NCBI GenBank assembly: GCA_002695185.1
Contig: NZOF01000051.1
Span: 1-7,376, forward strand
Source: Erythrobacter sp.
GTDB taxonomy: Bacteria; Pseudomonadota; Alphaproteobacteria; Sphingomonadales; Sphingomonadaceae
Direction of reading: 5' to 3'
DNA length: 7,376 nucleotides
In this document: in pieces, positions 1 to 5,207 of the stretch
How positions within the stretch are numbered: position 1 is the first letter of the stretch
Layout of the letters: each line of letters starts with the position of its first letter
Program-made: the position numbers and the translations under genes
The notes under the pieces: model-generated
The model's database searches: none
What the model was told of the DNA's origin: nothing
Seen by the model: the letters and a program-made list of their open reading frames with translations, nothing else

Positions 1-30
1 CCAGAGCGGACATAGCCCCCGGCCAGCTGG

Positions 31-50
31 ATCCCCGCCTGCGCGGGGAT
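31..50. repeat. GC-rich palindromic intergenic repeat
   Basis: The arms ATCCCCGC and GCGGGGAT are perfectly complementary around a CTGC loop, and the unit is bracketed by ctgg and gacg. This form (ctgg-hairpin-gacg) resembles a short palindromic repeat scattered between genes in many GC-rich proteobacteria. Only one copy is seen here. It may act as a transcript-end hairpin for a gene lying left of the window, but no T-run follows it, so a terminator role is not shown. Confidence 0.6.
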
Positions 51-61
51 GACGGTTACAG

Positions 62-87
62 GTGGGGCCCGGGCCCCCCCCCCCCCC
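62..87. repeat. C homopolymer next to a GC palindrome
   Basis: A run of 14 C (74-87) directly follows a ggggcccggg palindrome. No coding region clearly spans it: the only open frame through it continues into the yaiI-like gene but has no family similarity before about position 380. Such tracts slip readily during replication and sequencing, so the exact length in the assembly is uncertain. A phase-variation role is possible in principle, but no gene start is positioned to be controlled by it. Confidence 0.7.
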
Positions 88-164
88 AAACCGAATTGAT
101 GCAAGCTATTCCCCGAAAGGGTCTACGCTGCCCCACGGGGCATTCCGCCCCGATTGGAAAAACC

Positions 165-293
165 ATGTCCAAGGGACAGAAATCGAACCGCGAAGCACGC
201 AAGCCCAAGAAGGAAAAGGTGAAGACCAATGCCTCGCAGCCTTCGCAAAAGCCCGGCGCCATCAAGGGGCTGGAGAATATGAAGAACAGCTAG
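165..293 (+). CDS. Small basic hypothetical protein (42 aa)
   Basis: This encodes a 42-residue, Lys/Arg-rich protein that begins MSKGQKSNREARKPKKEKVK and ends in NMKNS. It resembles a family of very short, highly charged proteins widespread in alphaproteobacteria, often beginning M(A/S)KGQ.RSNRE.KKPKK, whose function is unknown to me. I chose the ATG at 165 over an in-frame ATG at 96 because family similarity starts here and a GGAAA precedes it. The composition suggests a disordered, possibly nucleic-acid- or ribosome-associated peptide, but that is inference. A TGCCCC-AC-GGGGCA hairpin (129-142) lies in its leader. The gene is followed by the yaiI-like gene on the same strand after 53 bases, so co-transcription is possible. 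Confidence 0.72.
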   Translation: MSKGQKSNREARKPKKEKVKTNASQPSQKPGAIKGLENMKNS

Positions 294-346
294 GCCCGGC
301 CAAGCCGATTATACGCGCGGGGCATCCGGTGCTACAGGCGCCTGCG

Positions 347-934
347 ATGCCCCCGCCCCAAGCCGATATCTCGCCCCCGGAAAACGCCGTCACCATATTG
401 GTGGATGCCGATGCCTGCCCGGTAAAGGACGAAATCTACCGCGTCGCCGCGCGCTTCAAGGCGCATGTCCGCGTGGTGAGCAACAGCGCCTTTCGCGTTC
501 CCGTGAGCGAGCGGGTGAAGCGCGTGGTGGTCGGCGATGGACCCGGCGCACGCAGTGGGCCGCAAGGGCGACTGCCCGCCGGCCGGTTAGGCCGAAAGCC
601 AAGCTGGGCGGACGCCCAGCGCCCGGCGCCTGAGGGCCCAAAATACGATGCGGCGGACGACTGGATCGCCGAACACGCAGGTGCCCGCACGGTGGTTATC
701 ACCGCCGACATACTGCTGGCCGAACGCTGCCTGAAAGCGGGCGCGCAGGTGCTGGCGCATAATGGCAAGCCGTTCGACACCGCCAGCATCGGCGCCGCAG
801 TCGCCACCCGCGCGATCATGGACGATCTGCGCGCCGGCATGGACGGCCTAGGAGGAGGCCCGCCGCCCTTCAGCAAGGCCGACCGCTCGAACTTCCTGCA
901 AGCGCTGGACAGAGTGCTGACTCGGCTGGCCTGA
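347..934 (+). CDS. yaiI: YaiI/YqxD family protein (DUF188/UPF0178) with in-frame insert
   Basis: The 195-aa product shows the hallmarks of the YaiI/YqxD (DUF188) family: ILVDADACPVK at about residues 17-27, a VVxxGDG segment (61-65), VITAD (117-121) and GGPPPFSKADR near the C-terminus. The family has a PIN-like fold with acidic residues (D20, D22, D121) and is presumed to bind nucleic acid or metal; its biochemical role is not established. Family members are usually about 150-160 aa. The excess here is accounted for by a 34-residue insert at 66-99 between GDG and YDAADDWIAEHA, which keeps the reading frame and is encoded by a multi-hairpin palindrome. The ATG at 347 is the nearest in-frame start before the conserved core; the longer open frame upstream overlaps the preceding small gene and has no family similarity. 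The ribosome site (CAGG) is weak. Whether the insert leaves the protein active cannot be told from sequence. Confidence 0.9.
   Translation: MPPPQADISPPENAVTILVDADACPVKDEIYRVAARFKAHVRVVSNSAFRVPVSERVKRVVVGDGPGARSGPQGRLPAGRLGRKPSWADAQRPAPEGPKYDAADDWIAEHAGARTVVITADILLAERCLKAGAQVLAHNGKPFDTASIGAAVATRAIMDDLRAGMDGLGGGPPPFSKADRSNFLQALDRVLTRLA
542..643. repeat. 102-bp palindromic element inserted in frame in yaiI
   Basis: Three consecutive hairpins lie inside the gene: GGGC/GCCC (566-577), CGGCC/GGCCG (580-594) and GCTGGGC-GGAC-GCCCAGC (603-620). All are enclosed by outer arms TGGGCC (556-561) and GGCCCA (635-640), giving a cloverleaf-like fold. An 8-bp direct repeat CCCGGCGC occurs at 542-549 and 622-629. 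The length is 34 codons with no stop in the gene's frame, so the host protein is read through. The encoded Pro/Gly/Arg-rich segment does not belong to the family. This behaviour resembles Rickettsia palindromic elements that insert into genes in frame. The exact ends are inferred from where family similarity breaks and resumes. Confidence 0.7.
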
Positions 935-953
935 ACGCGATGTTCGCCCAATC

Positions 954-1010
954 CGATTAATGTCTGCATATTAATCGTAGGATACGATTGTACGTTTGGG
1001 GTATTACCCC
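954..1010. promoter_or_regulatory. Overlapping perfect palindromes upstream of the DUF2061 gene
   Basis: Three perfect dyads lie within 57 bases just before the DUF2061 start. CGATTAAT (954-961) pairs with ATTAATCG (970-977). AATCGTA (973-979) pairs with TACGATT (983-989). GGGGTATTACCCC occupies 998-1010. The first two share their middle arm, so only one of them can form at a time. The last ends four bases before the ATG and would cover the ribosome-binding region. They could be operator half-sites for a dimeric regulator or alternative RNA hairpins; the sequence alone does not decide. The patch is AT-rich for this region and could also hold the promoter. Confidence 0.5.
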
Positions 1011-1014
1011 CTTC

Positions 1015-1257
1015 ATGCACCGCGATTATCTCAAGACGCTCAGCTTCCTCGCGCTCCACCTCGTCGTGGGCTTTTCGGTCGCTTATCTGTTCACCGGCTC
1101 GCTCGCGCTGGCGGGCGGCATTGCGCTGGTGGAGCCGCTGGTGAATGCGGTAGTGTTCTTCTTCCACGAGCGTGCCTGGCAGAAGAAGGAGCGCCCCGCC
1201 CTGCTCGATGTCGTGCTGCACCGCCACGGGACGGAAGGTCGCTCGCAGCCGGTGTGA
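1015..1257 (+). CDS. DUF2061 small membrane protein
   Basis: The 80-aa product fits the DUF2061 family: RDYLKTLSF at the N-terminus, a first hydrophobic helix at about residues 9-27, FTGSLALAGGIALVEPLVN leading into a second helix (30-50), and the family's HERAW motif at 51-55. DUF2061 proteins are short two-helix inner-membrane proteins of unknown function. The ATG at 1015 is chosen because MxRDYLKT matches where such proteins normally begin. A TTG at 988 with AGGA just upstream would add nine residues and cannot be excluded. It converges on the next gene, with only nine bases between the two stop codons. The upstream palindrome cluster may control it. Confidence 0.85.
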   Translation: MHRDYLKTLSFLALHLVVGFSVAYLFTGSLALAGGIALVEPLVNAVVFFFHERAWQKKERPALLDVVLHRHGTEGRSQPV

Positions 1258-1266
1258 CGGCGGCGG

Positions 1267-1428
1267 TCAGCCGGGTTTGGCAGACTTGGCCTTATGCGCG
1301 GCAATCGCCTCGTCGATATCGGCAATGCGGCGCCGCTCGGGTGTGTCCTTCTTCAGCCCTTTGAGGCGGCAGGTCGCCCACAGCTGGCGGCGTTCGGATT
1401 CCAAATTCTTCAGGTAGAGATCGGCCAT
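1267..1428 (-). CDS. Small charged hypothetical protein (53 aa)
   Basis: Read on the minus strand, an ATG at 1428 opens a 53-codon frame starting MADLYLKNLESERRQLWATC and ending in AKSAKPG. The peptide is mostly helical in character and rich in Lys, Arg and Glu, with a possible short coiled coil. AGGGG precedes the start at a short spacing. It resembles small conserved hypothetical proteins of sphingomonads, but I cannot name a family. Support for a real gene is the codon pattern, a start codon with a ribosome site, the tight convergent arrangement with the DUF2061 gene and a divergent layout with the DUF962 gene across about 100 bases. Function unknown. Confidence 0.65.
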   Translation of the reverse strand: MADLYLKNLESERRQLWATCRLKGLKKDTPERRRIADIDEAIAAHKAKSAKPG

Positions 1429-1530
1429 GCGCCCCTATGGCCCCATCGGCGCGCGCTGGCCAGCGGATACGGCAGGCGCGCCCGGCGGGCAGACTTGCCA
1501 AGCGCGCCCCGCTGCCGCAGCATTGCGGGC

Positions 1531-1887
1531 ATGACCCAGCCAGAACCCGCACAGAAGGACCCGCCCCGCTATTCGACCTTCGCCGAATTCTGGCCATTCT
1601 ACCTGCGCGAACACTCACGCCCGCGAACCCGCGCGCTGCATTATGTCGGGACGACGCTGGTGGTGCTGATCGCGATCTTCGCCATGCTGACGGGGCGCTG
1701 GTGGTGGCTGCTCGCCATGCCGGTGGCAGGCTATTTCTTCGCCTGGCTGGCGCATTTCACGGTCGAGAAGAACCGGCCTGCCACCTTCACCTATCCGCTG
1801 TGGAGCCTGGGCGCGGATTTCAAAATGTGGTGGCTGTGGCTGACCGGCAGGCTGGGCGCAGAGTTGCGCAAGGCCGGGGTGCGCTAG
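1531..1887 (+). CDS. DUF962 (Mpo1-like) membrane protein
   Basis: The 118-aa product matches DUF962, the family of yeast Mpo1 (YGL010w): FAEFWPFYLREHSRPRTRALHY near the N-terminus, two hydrophobic segments (about 40-54 and 58-74), then [21 protein letters not shown] and a Trp-rich tail. Yeast Mpo1 is an Fe2+-dependent dioxygenase that acts in alpha-oxidation of 2-hydroxy fatty acids derived from phytosphingosine, using conserved histidines; H28, H37 and H75 are candidates here. Sphingomonads make sphingolipids, which makes a lipid role attractive but unproven. The ATG at 1531 gives the normal family length. The ribosome site (GCGGGC) is weak. The last 164 bases recur at 4246-4408 as a broken copy. 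The gene converges on the next one with a 17-base gap. Confidence 0.88.
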   Translation: MTQPEPAQKDPPRYSTFAEFWPFYLREHSRPRTRALHYVGTTLVVLIAIFAMLTGRWWWLLAMPVAGYFFAWLAHFTVEKNRPATFTYPLWSLGADFKMWWLWLTGRLGAELRKAGVR

Positions 1888-1904
1888 GCTCTAAACCGCC
1901 GCGC

Positions 1905-2111
1905 TCATTCTTCGTCGCTACGCCGCCCGTCGCGTTCCCTGGCGACACCCTTGAACGGCTCGCCATCCGATTTGACATCCATGAACTGCCCCGCCTCGGC
2001 CGAGCCGTCCTCGCGATTGCGCTTGGTCCATTTGCCCGTCGCCGTGTTCTTCACCTGACTGCGATCCTCGACCGAGCCGATCCGGTGTTCGTCACCTGTA
2101 TTGCGTGCCAT
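1905..2111 (-). CDS. Small hydrophilic hypothetical protein (68 aa)
   Basis: The 68-aa product begins MARNTGDEHRIGSVEDRSQV and contains TGKWTKR, GQFMDVKSDGEPFKGV and an acidic/basic tail. It resembles a family of short, highly hydrophilic conserved hypothetical proteins common in alphaproteobacteria (pattern SV..RSQ..N..T..W.KR....GRFMD.K), whose role is unknown to me. An excellent ribosome site, AAGGAGG, sits six bases before the ATG and fixes the start. No membrane segments or cysteines are seen. It is transcribed away from the large surface-protein gene and converges on the DUF962 gene. Confidence 0.8.
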   Translation of the reverse strand: MARNTGDEHRIGSVEDRSQVKNTATGKWTKRNREDGSAEAGQFMDVKSDGEPFKGVARERDGRRSDEE

Positions 2112-2279
2112 TGTTGGCCTCCTTCGGGAGCCTAACGGGCGGGGATTCCGTGGTGTTCCCGCGGGGGAGCACAGGCAATCTGCCGAACCGGAAAAATGTG
2201 GTGCAGCAAATGTATCGTTACCGATGATTAAGGACTGTCGGTTACTATAGCTGCGCTACAACTAGCTGGTTGAAAATCT
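2112..2279 (+). promoter_or_regulatory. Divergent intergenic region before the surface-protein gene
   Basis: This 168-base gap between divergently read genes must hold promoters in both directions. The stretch 2190-2280 is clearly less GC-rich than the surroundings. It contains a weak -10-like TACTAT (2243-2248) and a small dyad, ACCGA (2219-2223) with TCGGT (2238-2242), around it. No good -35 partner or strong ribosome site for the plus-strand gene is visible, so the promoter call is tentative. Confidence 0.3.
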
Positions 2280-4172
2280 GTGACGCTTCGTGCCGTTTCG
2301 CATTTCATTCGCATGGCCGCTATTCTTTGTGCTCTTTTCTTCGGAATGAGCGCACACGAAGCGTATGCGCAAGATTGCTCGCGGGCAGGCGCGCGCGGCG
2401 CAGCCCCGTCATCGTGGCAAACCTATTGCTGGCTCAATATGAGCAATTACAGCGATTCACAGGCCCGCAGCACCGGCGGCCAAAGCCTGAGCTACAATCT
2501 GCCCGACGGCTCGCGCCTGACCTTCCGCCTGCGCGTCACGAACAGCCCTACCAGCGGTTCAGCCTATCTGAGGAGCGTAGCCGCGCCCAGCTGGACCGGC
2601 GCCGCAGTTGGTAACAGCAGCTTTCTGAATATTCCGGGGCGACCGATACTGTATCAGAATATCAACGGATCCCAGACAACGCTTACCTTTACCAACATTA
2701 CCGTGATCCCGCCTGCGGGGGTAAGCCAGGCGAACCAGTATGCGTTCGTCGTCGCGGATGCCGAATCAACCGACAATAACGAAACACAGCAATACACCAC
2801 CAACGGCGCATCCTGGCAGCTGCTCGATCGCGTGGCCCCCATCAACGGAGCACAATATCCGACGGCCACCGGTCTGGGCAGTACGACCTTTCGTTCGGCA
2901 GGAGGTGGGCGAACCGGAAATGTCGGGGCCTATATCGTCGGTTCGCTCAATCCCACTTCGGTTACCGTGACCATGCAGGGTAGCGGGCTGCAAGGCGTGA
3001 TGCTGGCAATCCGCTTTGCTTCCATCACGCTGAGCAAGCAGGTCGAGGGAACCCGGATAGCCGATAACGACCAGTTCCGCTTTCTGATAGAATCCAGCAC
3101 CGGATCGGTTGTTTATGCTTCGGGGCAAACGGACGGCACCGATCGCGGGCCGTTCCCTGCCGCCGTGTTCTCATCCACATCCGGTGTTCCGCTGGTGCTG
3201 CGGGAGGAAATGGTAAGCGGCAGTTCAAGTACGCTGGCAGATTATCGCGCCACGCTGACCTGCACCAATATCAACAGCGGCTCGACCACGGTACTTCCAC
3301 GCGATACCGTCACTAACCGCTACGATTTCGGCAAGCTCCAGTTCGGCGATTTCGTCGACTGTGTGTTTACGAATACCCCGAATCCGAAGCTCGAGTTACG
3401 CACGGTCATTGCATCACCTGGCCGAATCTTCGCCAACGATCAGTTCAGATTGGACGTGCGTAACCAGGATGCAAATTCCGAGATCGCCGCTTTTGTCACA
3501 ACCGGGGCCGGTACAACCGCCACGCCCTCCACGACCGGCAGGTTGGCCGCCATCGCCGGTGCGACCTATCGCCTGACCGAGGTAGCCAGCGGGACGACCA
3601 CCCTGCAGCGTTATTCGCCCACCCTGGCATGCACCAATCGCAACTCGAGTTCGTCCACCGTCCTGCCTGCGAGCGGCGCGACCGGCCTGGTGGTTCCCAG
3701 GCTGGGCGATGTTATCACCTGCACGATCACCAATACGCGCAACTCGCCGCGGGCCATCGTGTCGGTCGACAAGACTTCGCGGGTTATTTCCGATCCCACC
3801 CAAAGCGCCTCTCCGAAGGCCATTCCGGGAGCGATCGTCGAATATACGATCAGGGTGACGAATAGCGGCGATGCAGCCAGCGATGCGAACACGTTGCGGC
3901 TGATCGATACGCCGGATCCCGCCCTCGCCTATTACACGGCGTTCCCTTCCGTCTTCACGGACGGCGCAACGGCCAGCGGGCTCGCCTTCAACCCGAGCAG
4001 CAACGTGGCCTTTTCAAACCAGACCACCGGTCCCGGCTTCACATACGCGCCTGCCTCCCCCAGCGACCCGGCGGTAGCGCGCATCCGCTTTTCACCAACA
4101 GGATCGCTCCGCGCATCGAACGGTGTCGCCCATCCCAGCTTCACTCTGCAGTACCGCGTCGTAATCGAATAG
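2280..4172 (+). CDS. Secreted CshA-like / prealbumin-fold / DUF11 surface protein
   Basis: The 630-aa product begins with a signal peptide (two Arg, hydrophobic core about 12-24, predicted cut after AYA at 30). Residues 31-246 resemble the non-repetitive lectin-like region of CshA-type fibrillar adhesins (SSWQTYCWLNMSNYSD, NLPDGSRLTF). Two tandem units follow (about 247-366 and 370-486). Each contains ADNDQFRF or ANDQFRLD, a TLTC or TLAC strand with CTN, and a closing C.(F/I)TNT; this is the pattern of SpaA/Cna-B-like prealbumin folds. Cys pairs C328/C361 and C451/C481 could form disulfides. Residues 493-630 form a DUF11-like domain (VSVDKTS, IVEYTIRVTNSGD) ending the protein at YRVVIE. No sortase motif, beta-barrel or other anchor is seen. 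GTG at 2280 is preferred over ATG 2313 because it supplies the charged n-region of the signal peptide. Likely role: cell-surface or extracellular adhesion; the binding partner is unknown. Confidence 0.82.
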   Translation: MTLRAVSHFIRMAAILCALFFGMSAHEAYAQDCSRAGARGAAPSSWQTYCWLNMSNYSDSQARSTGGQSLSYNLPDGSRLTFRLRVTNSPTSGSAYLRSVAAPSWTGAAVGNSSFLNIPGRPILYQNINGSQTTLTFTNITVIPPAGVSQANQYAFVVADAESTDNNETQQYTTNGASWQLLDRVAPINGAQYPTATGLGSTTFRSAGGGRTGNVGAYIVGSLNPTSVTVTMQGSGLQGVMLAIRFASITLSKQVEGTRIADNDQFRFLIESSTGSVVYASGQTDGTDRGPFPAAVFSSTSGVPLVLREEMVSGSSSTLADYRATLTCTNINSGSTTVLPRDTVTNRYDFGKLQFGDFVDCVFTNTPNPKLELRTVIASPGRIFANDQFRLDVRNQDANSEIAAFVTTGAGTTATPSTTGRLAAIAGATYRLTEVASGTTTLQRYSPTLACTNRNSSSSTVLPASGATGLVVPRLGDVITCTITNTRNSPRAIVSVDKTSRVISDPTQSASPKAIPGAIVEYTIRVTNSGDAASDANTLRLIDTPDPALAYYTAFPSVFTDGATASGLAFNPSSNVAFSNQTTGPGFTYAPASPSDPAVARIRFSPTGSLRASNGVAHPSFTLQYRVVIE

Positions 4173-4245
4173 GGCGCGGCGGTCCGGGCCGACTTCAATG
4201 GCGAAGCTAAAGCGTTCCTCTGCCAGTGGATCGTCGAGGAAGTTT

Positions 4246-4408
4246 GCTGCTGGCAATGCCGGTGGCAGGCTATTTCTTCGCCTGGCTGGCGCATTTCACA
4301 GTCGAGATGAACCGCCCCGCCACCTTCACCTATCCGCTGTGGAGCCTGGCGCGGATTTCAATATGTGGTGGCTGTGGCTGACTGGCAGGCTGAGCGGCGA
4401 ATTGCGCA
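4246..4408 (+). pseudogene. Truncated, frameshifted copy of the DUF962 3' half
   Basis: This segment aligns by eye with 1707-1870 of the intact DUF962 gene: 12 substitutions and one deleted base over 164 columns, about 92% identity. It encodes [34 protein letters not shown] in one frame. One G missing in GCCTGG(G)CGCGG then shifts the rest ([19 protein letters not shown]) to another frame. The first half of the gene and its start are absent. Several changes are synonymous, so this looks like a once-functional paralogue or foreign copy rather than a very fresh duplication. No product is expected. Confidence 0.85.
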
Positions 4409-4493
4409 GCCAGATCACCGCCGACATCTCCGCCCCCAGCACCCACCCCTCGATCGCGAGTTTGGGTCAGGTTCTGTTGGGGGTCTTGGTCAT
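4404..4493 (-). pseudogene. Remnant of a small gene with an in-frame stop
   Basis: On the minus strand a strong GGAGGA lies just before an ATG (4491-4493). The frame reads MTKTPNRT, stops at TGA (4467-4469), then continues sensibly in the same frame as PKLAIEGWVLGAEMSAVIWL and R. It is reminiscent of small sphingomonad proteins of the type MTxTPNP...(D/E)W.LG.EA..VI.LR, some perhaps phasin-like, though I cannot confirm the family. Similarity ends at about 4404, exactly where the DUF962 fragment ends on the other strand, sharing a few bases of junction. A TGCA-C-TGCA palindrome (4519-4527) sits upstream and could have been its operator. Alternatively the eight-codon ORF alone is meaningless. 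Confidence 0.45.
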
Positions 4494-4564
4494 GGGAATT
4501 CCTCCGGCAACGAGATGCTGCACTGCAACAGCGGCGGGAGGGGTGGATGGTGCCGGGCGGTCCT

Positions 4565-4966
4565 TCAGGTGCCCAGCGCCGCATCGGCCAGGATCGTATC
4601 CATGTATTCGCGCACTTCCACGATCTTGCCGCCCTCCATGCGGAAGACGAAGGCATAGTCATTGTCGTAACGCTTGCCCTCGTGCGTTTTCGCATTGCCC
4701 TTGGCCAGCACCACTACACGGTCGCCATCGGCAAGGATCGTTTCGGCGGTGGTGAGATACGGCCCATCGATGCGCGCGAACAGCGGCCCGACGAGATCGC
4801 GTTCTACCGCCTCCAGCCCTTTCAAATGCTTCGACCACGCGGACGAACCCATCACCCGCCATTCGAGATCCTCACTGAATAGCGCGGTAAAGTGCGTAGG
4901 GTCGCCCTTGGCAAGGCCGTCATAGGCCTTGGCGACGAGCGCGCGATTGGTTTCGGTGTCGGTCAT
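4565..4966 (-). CDS. SnoaL-like / NTF2-fold (ketosteroid-isomerase-like) protein
   Basis: The 133-aa product has the layout of the SnoaL-like, NTF2-fold superfamily: an N-terminal helix pair (NRALVAKAYDGLAKGDPTHFTALFSEDLEWRV), a central GLEAVERDLVGPLF segment, then strands DRVVVLAKGNAKT, NDYAFVFRMEGGKIVEVREYMDT. The fold is a cone-shaped alpha+beta barrel used by isomerases, hydratases and many small-ligand binders; sequence alone does not give a substrate. The length is typical. AGGAG seven bases before the ATG supports the start. It appears intact, with high-GC codon usage like the chromosome, unlike the gene to its right. It is separate from the scar region on its 3' side. An operator-like dyad lies about 50 bases upstream. 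Confidence 0.85.
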   Translation of the reverse strand: MTDTETNRALVAKAYDGLAKGDPTHFTALFSEDLEWRVMGSSAWSKHLKGLEAVERDLVGPLFARIDGPYLTTAETILADGDRVVVLAKGNAKTHEGKRYDNDYAFVFRMEGGKIVEVREYMDTILADAALGT

Positions 4967-5015
4967 GTCCCTTCTCCTAGAATAGAAGCGACCCTTGCCT
5001 TCACTTCAGCAATCC

Positions 5016-5030
5016 TGACCGGCTCGGTCA
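5016..5030. promoter_or_regulatory. Operator-like dyad upstream of the SnoaL-like gene
   Basis: TGACCG (5016-5021) and CGGTCA (5025-5030) form a perfect inverted repeat around GCT. On the minus strand the right arm reads TTGACC, a good -35 element for the SnoaL-like gene, whose start is about 50 bases downstream. This spacing and the TGACCG half-site resemble binding sites of TetR-family repressors. No TetR gene is present in the window, and no clear -10 is seen. Confidence 0.4.
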
Positions 5031-5060
5031 AGGAAGCGAGGCGGTGAAGGAGGAAGCGAG
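5031..5060. repeat. Short tandem-spaced direct repeat
   Basis: The decamer AGGAAGCGAG occurs at 5031-5040 and again at 5051-5060, separated by exactly ten bases in a purine-rich stretch. A 20-base period would place both copies on the same DNA face. It lies immediately beside the operator-like dyad. It could be a regulatory half-site pair or chance in a purine tract. Confidence 0.4.
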
Positions 5061-5066
5061 TCCTAA

Positions 5067-5189
5067 AGCAGCACAGAGATAGGACGAAAAACGCGCAAGG
5101 CGGGCATCGGCTATCACGAGATCCTCGCCGGCCACACCACGCCGAGAGAACTCAGGGCGCTGGTGGAGAAGCTGGTTCCGGCGAAATAG
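5067..5189 (+). pseudogene. Orphan C-terminal ORF remnant
   Basis: From a TAA at 5064 the frame is open for 40 codons with no ATG, reading RKTRKAGIGYHEILAGH then TTPRELRALVEKLVPAK before TAG at 5187-5189. The amphipathic, protein-like sequence ending in a natural-looking C-terminus suggests the tail of a lost gene rather than random DNA. I do not recognise the family. It ends 18 bases from the end of the convergent GHKL gene, so it may mark the edge of an insertion. It could also be chance. Confidence 0.35.
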
Positions 5190-5207
5190 GTAACTGTCCC
5201 CGGACCT

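Noticed and set aside
62..346. Upstream extension of the yaiI frame back to 62
   Set aside because: It overlaps the 42-aa gene in another frame, crosses the C run and has no family similarity; the ATG at 347 fits the family length.
436..1227. 263-codon open frame on the minus strand across yaiI and the DUF2061 gene
   Set aside because: It is antisense to two recognisable genes, Arg/Ala-rich as expected of a high-GC shadow frame, and shows no domain pattern.
1470..1519. CGGCAG/CTGCCG arms around GC-rich sequence upstream of the DUF962 gene
   Set aside because: Only six-base arms with a long loop in very GC-rich DNA; expected by chance.
1437..2135. 232-codon plus-strand frame overlapping the DUF962 gene
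   Set aside because: It is an out-of-frame shadow of the DUF962 gene and antisense to the 68-aa gene.
4173..4244. Minus-strand peptide [19 protein letters not shown] between the surface-protein gene and the DUF962 fragment
   Set aside because: It looks protein-like and might be another gene scrap, but it is only about 25 codons, has no start or stop context and runs into the antisense of the surface-protein gene; not enough to call.
5191..5203. taactgtccccgg string resembling sequence seen near some REP/transposase-associated repeats
   Set aside because: Single short copy with no inverted partner and no transposase in the window.
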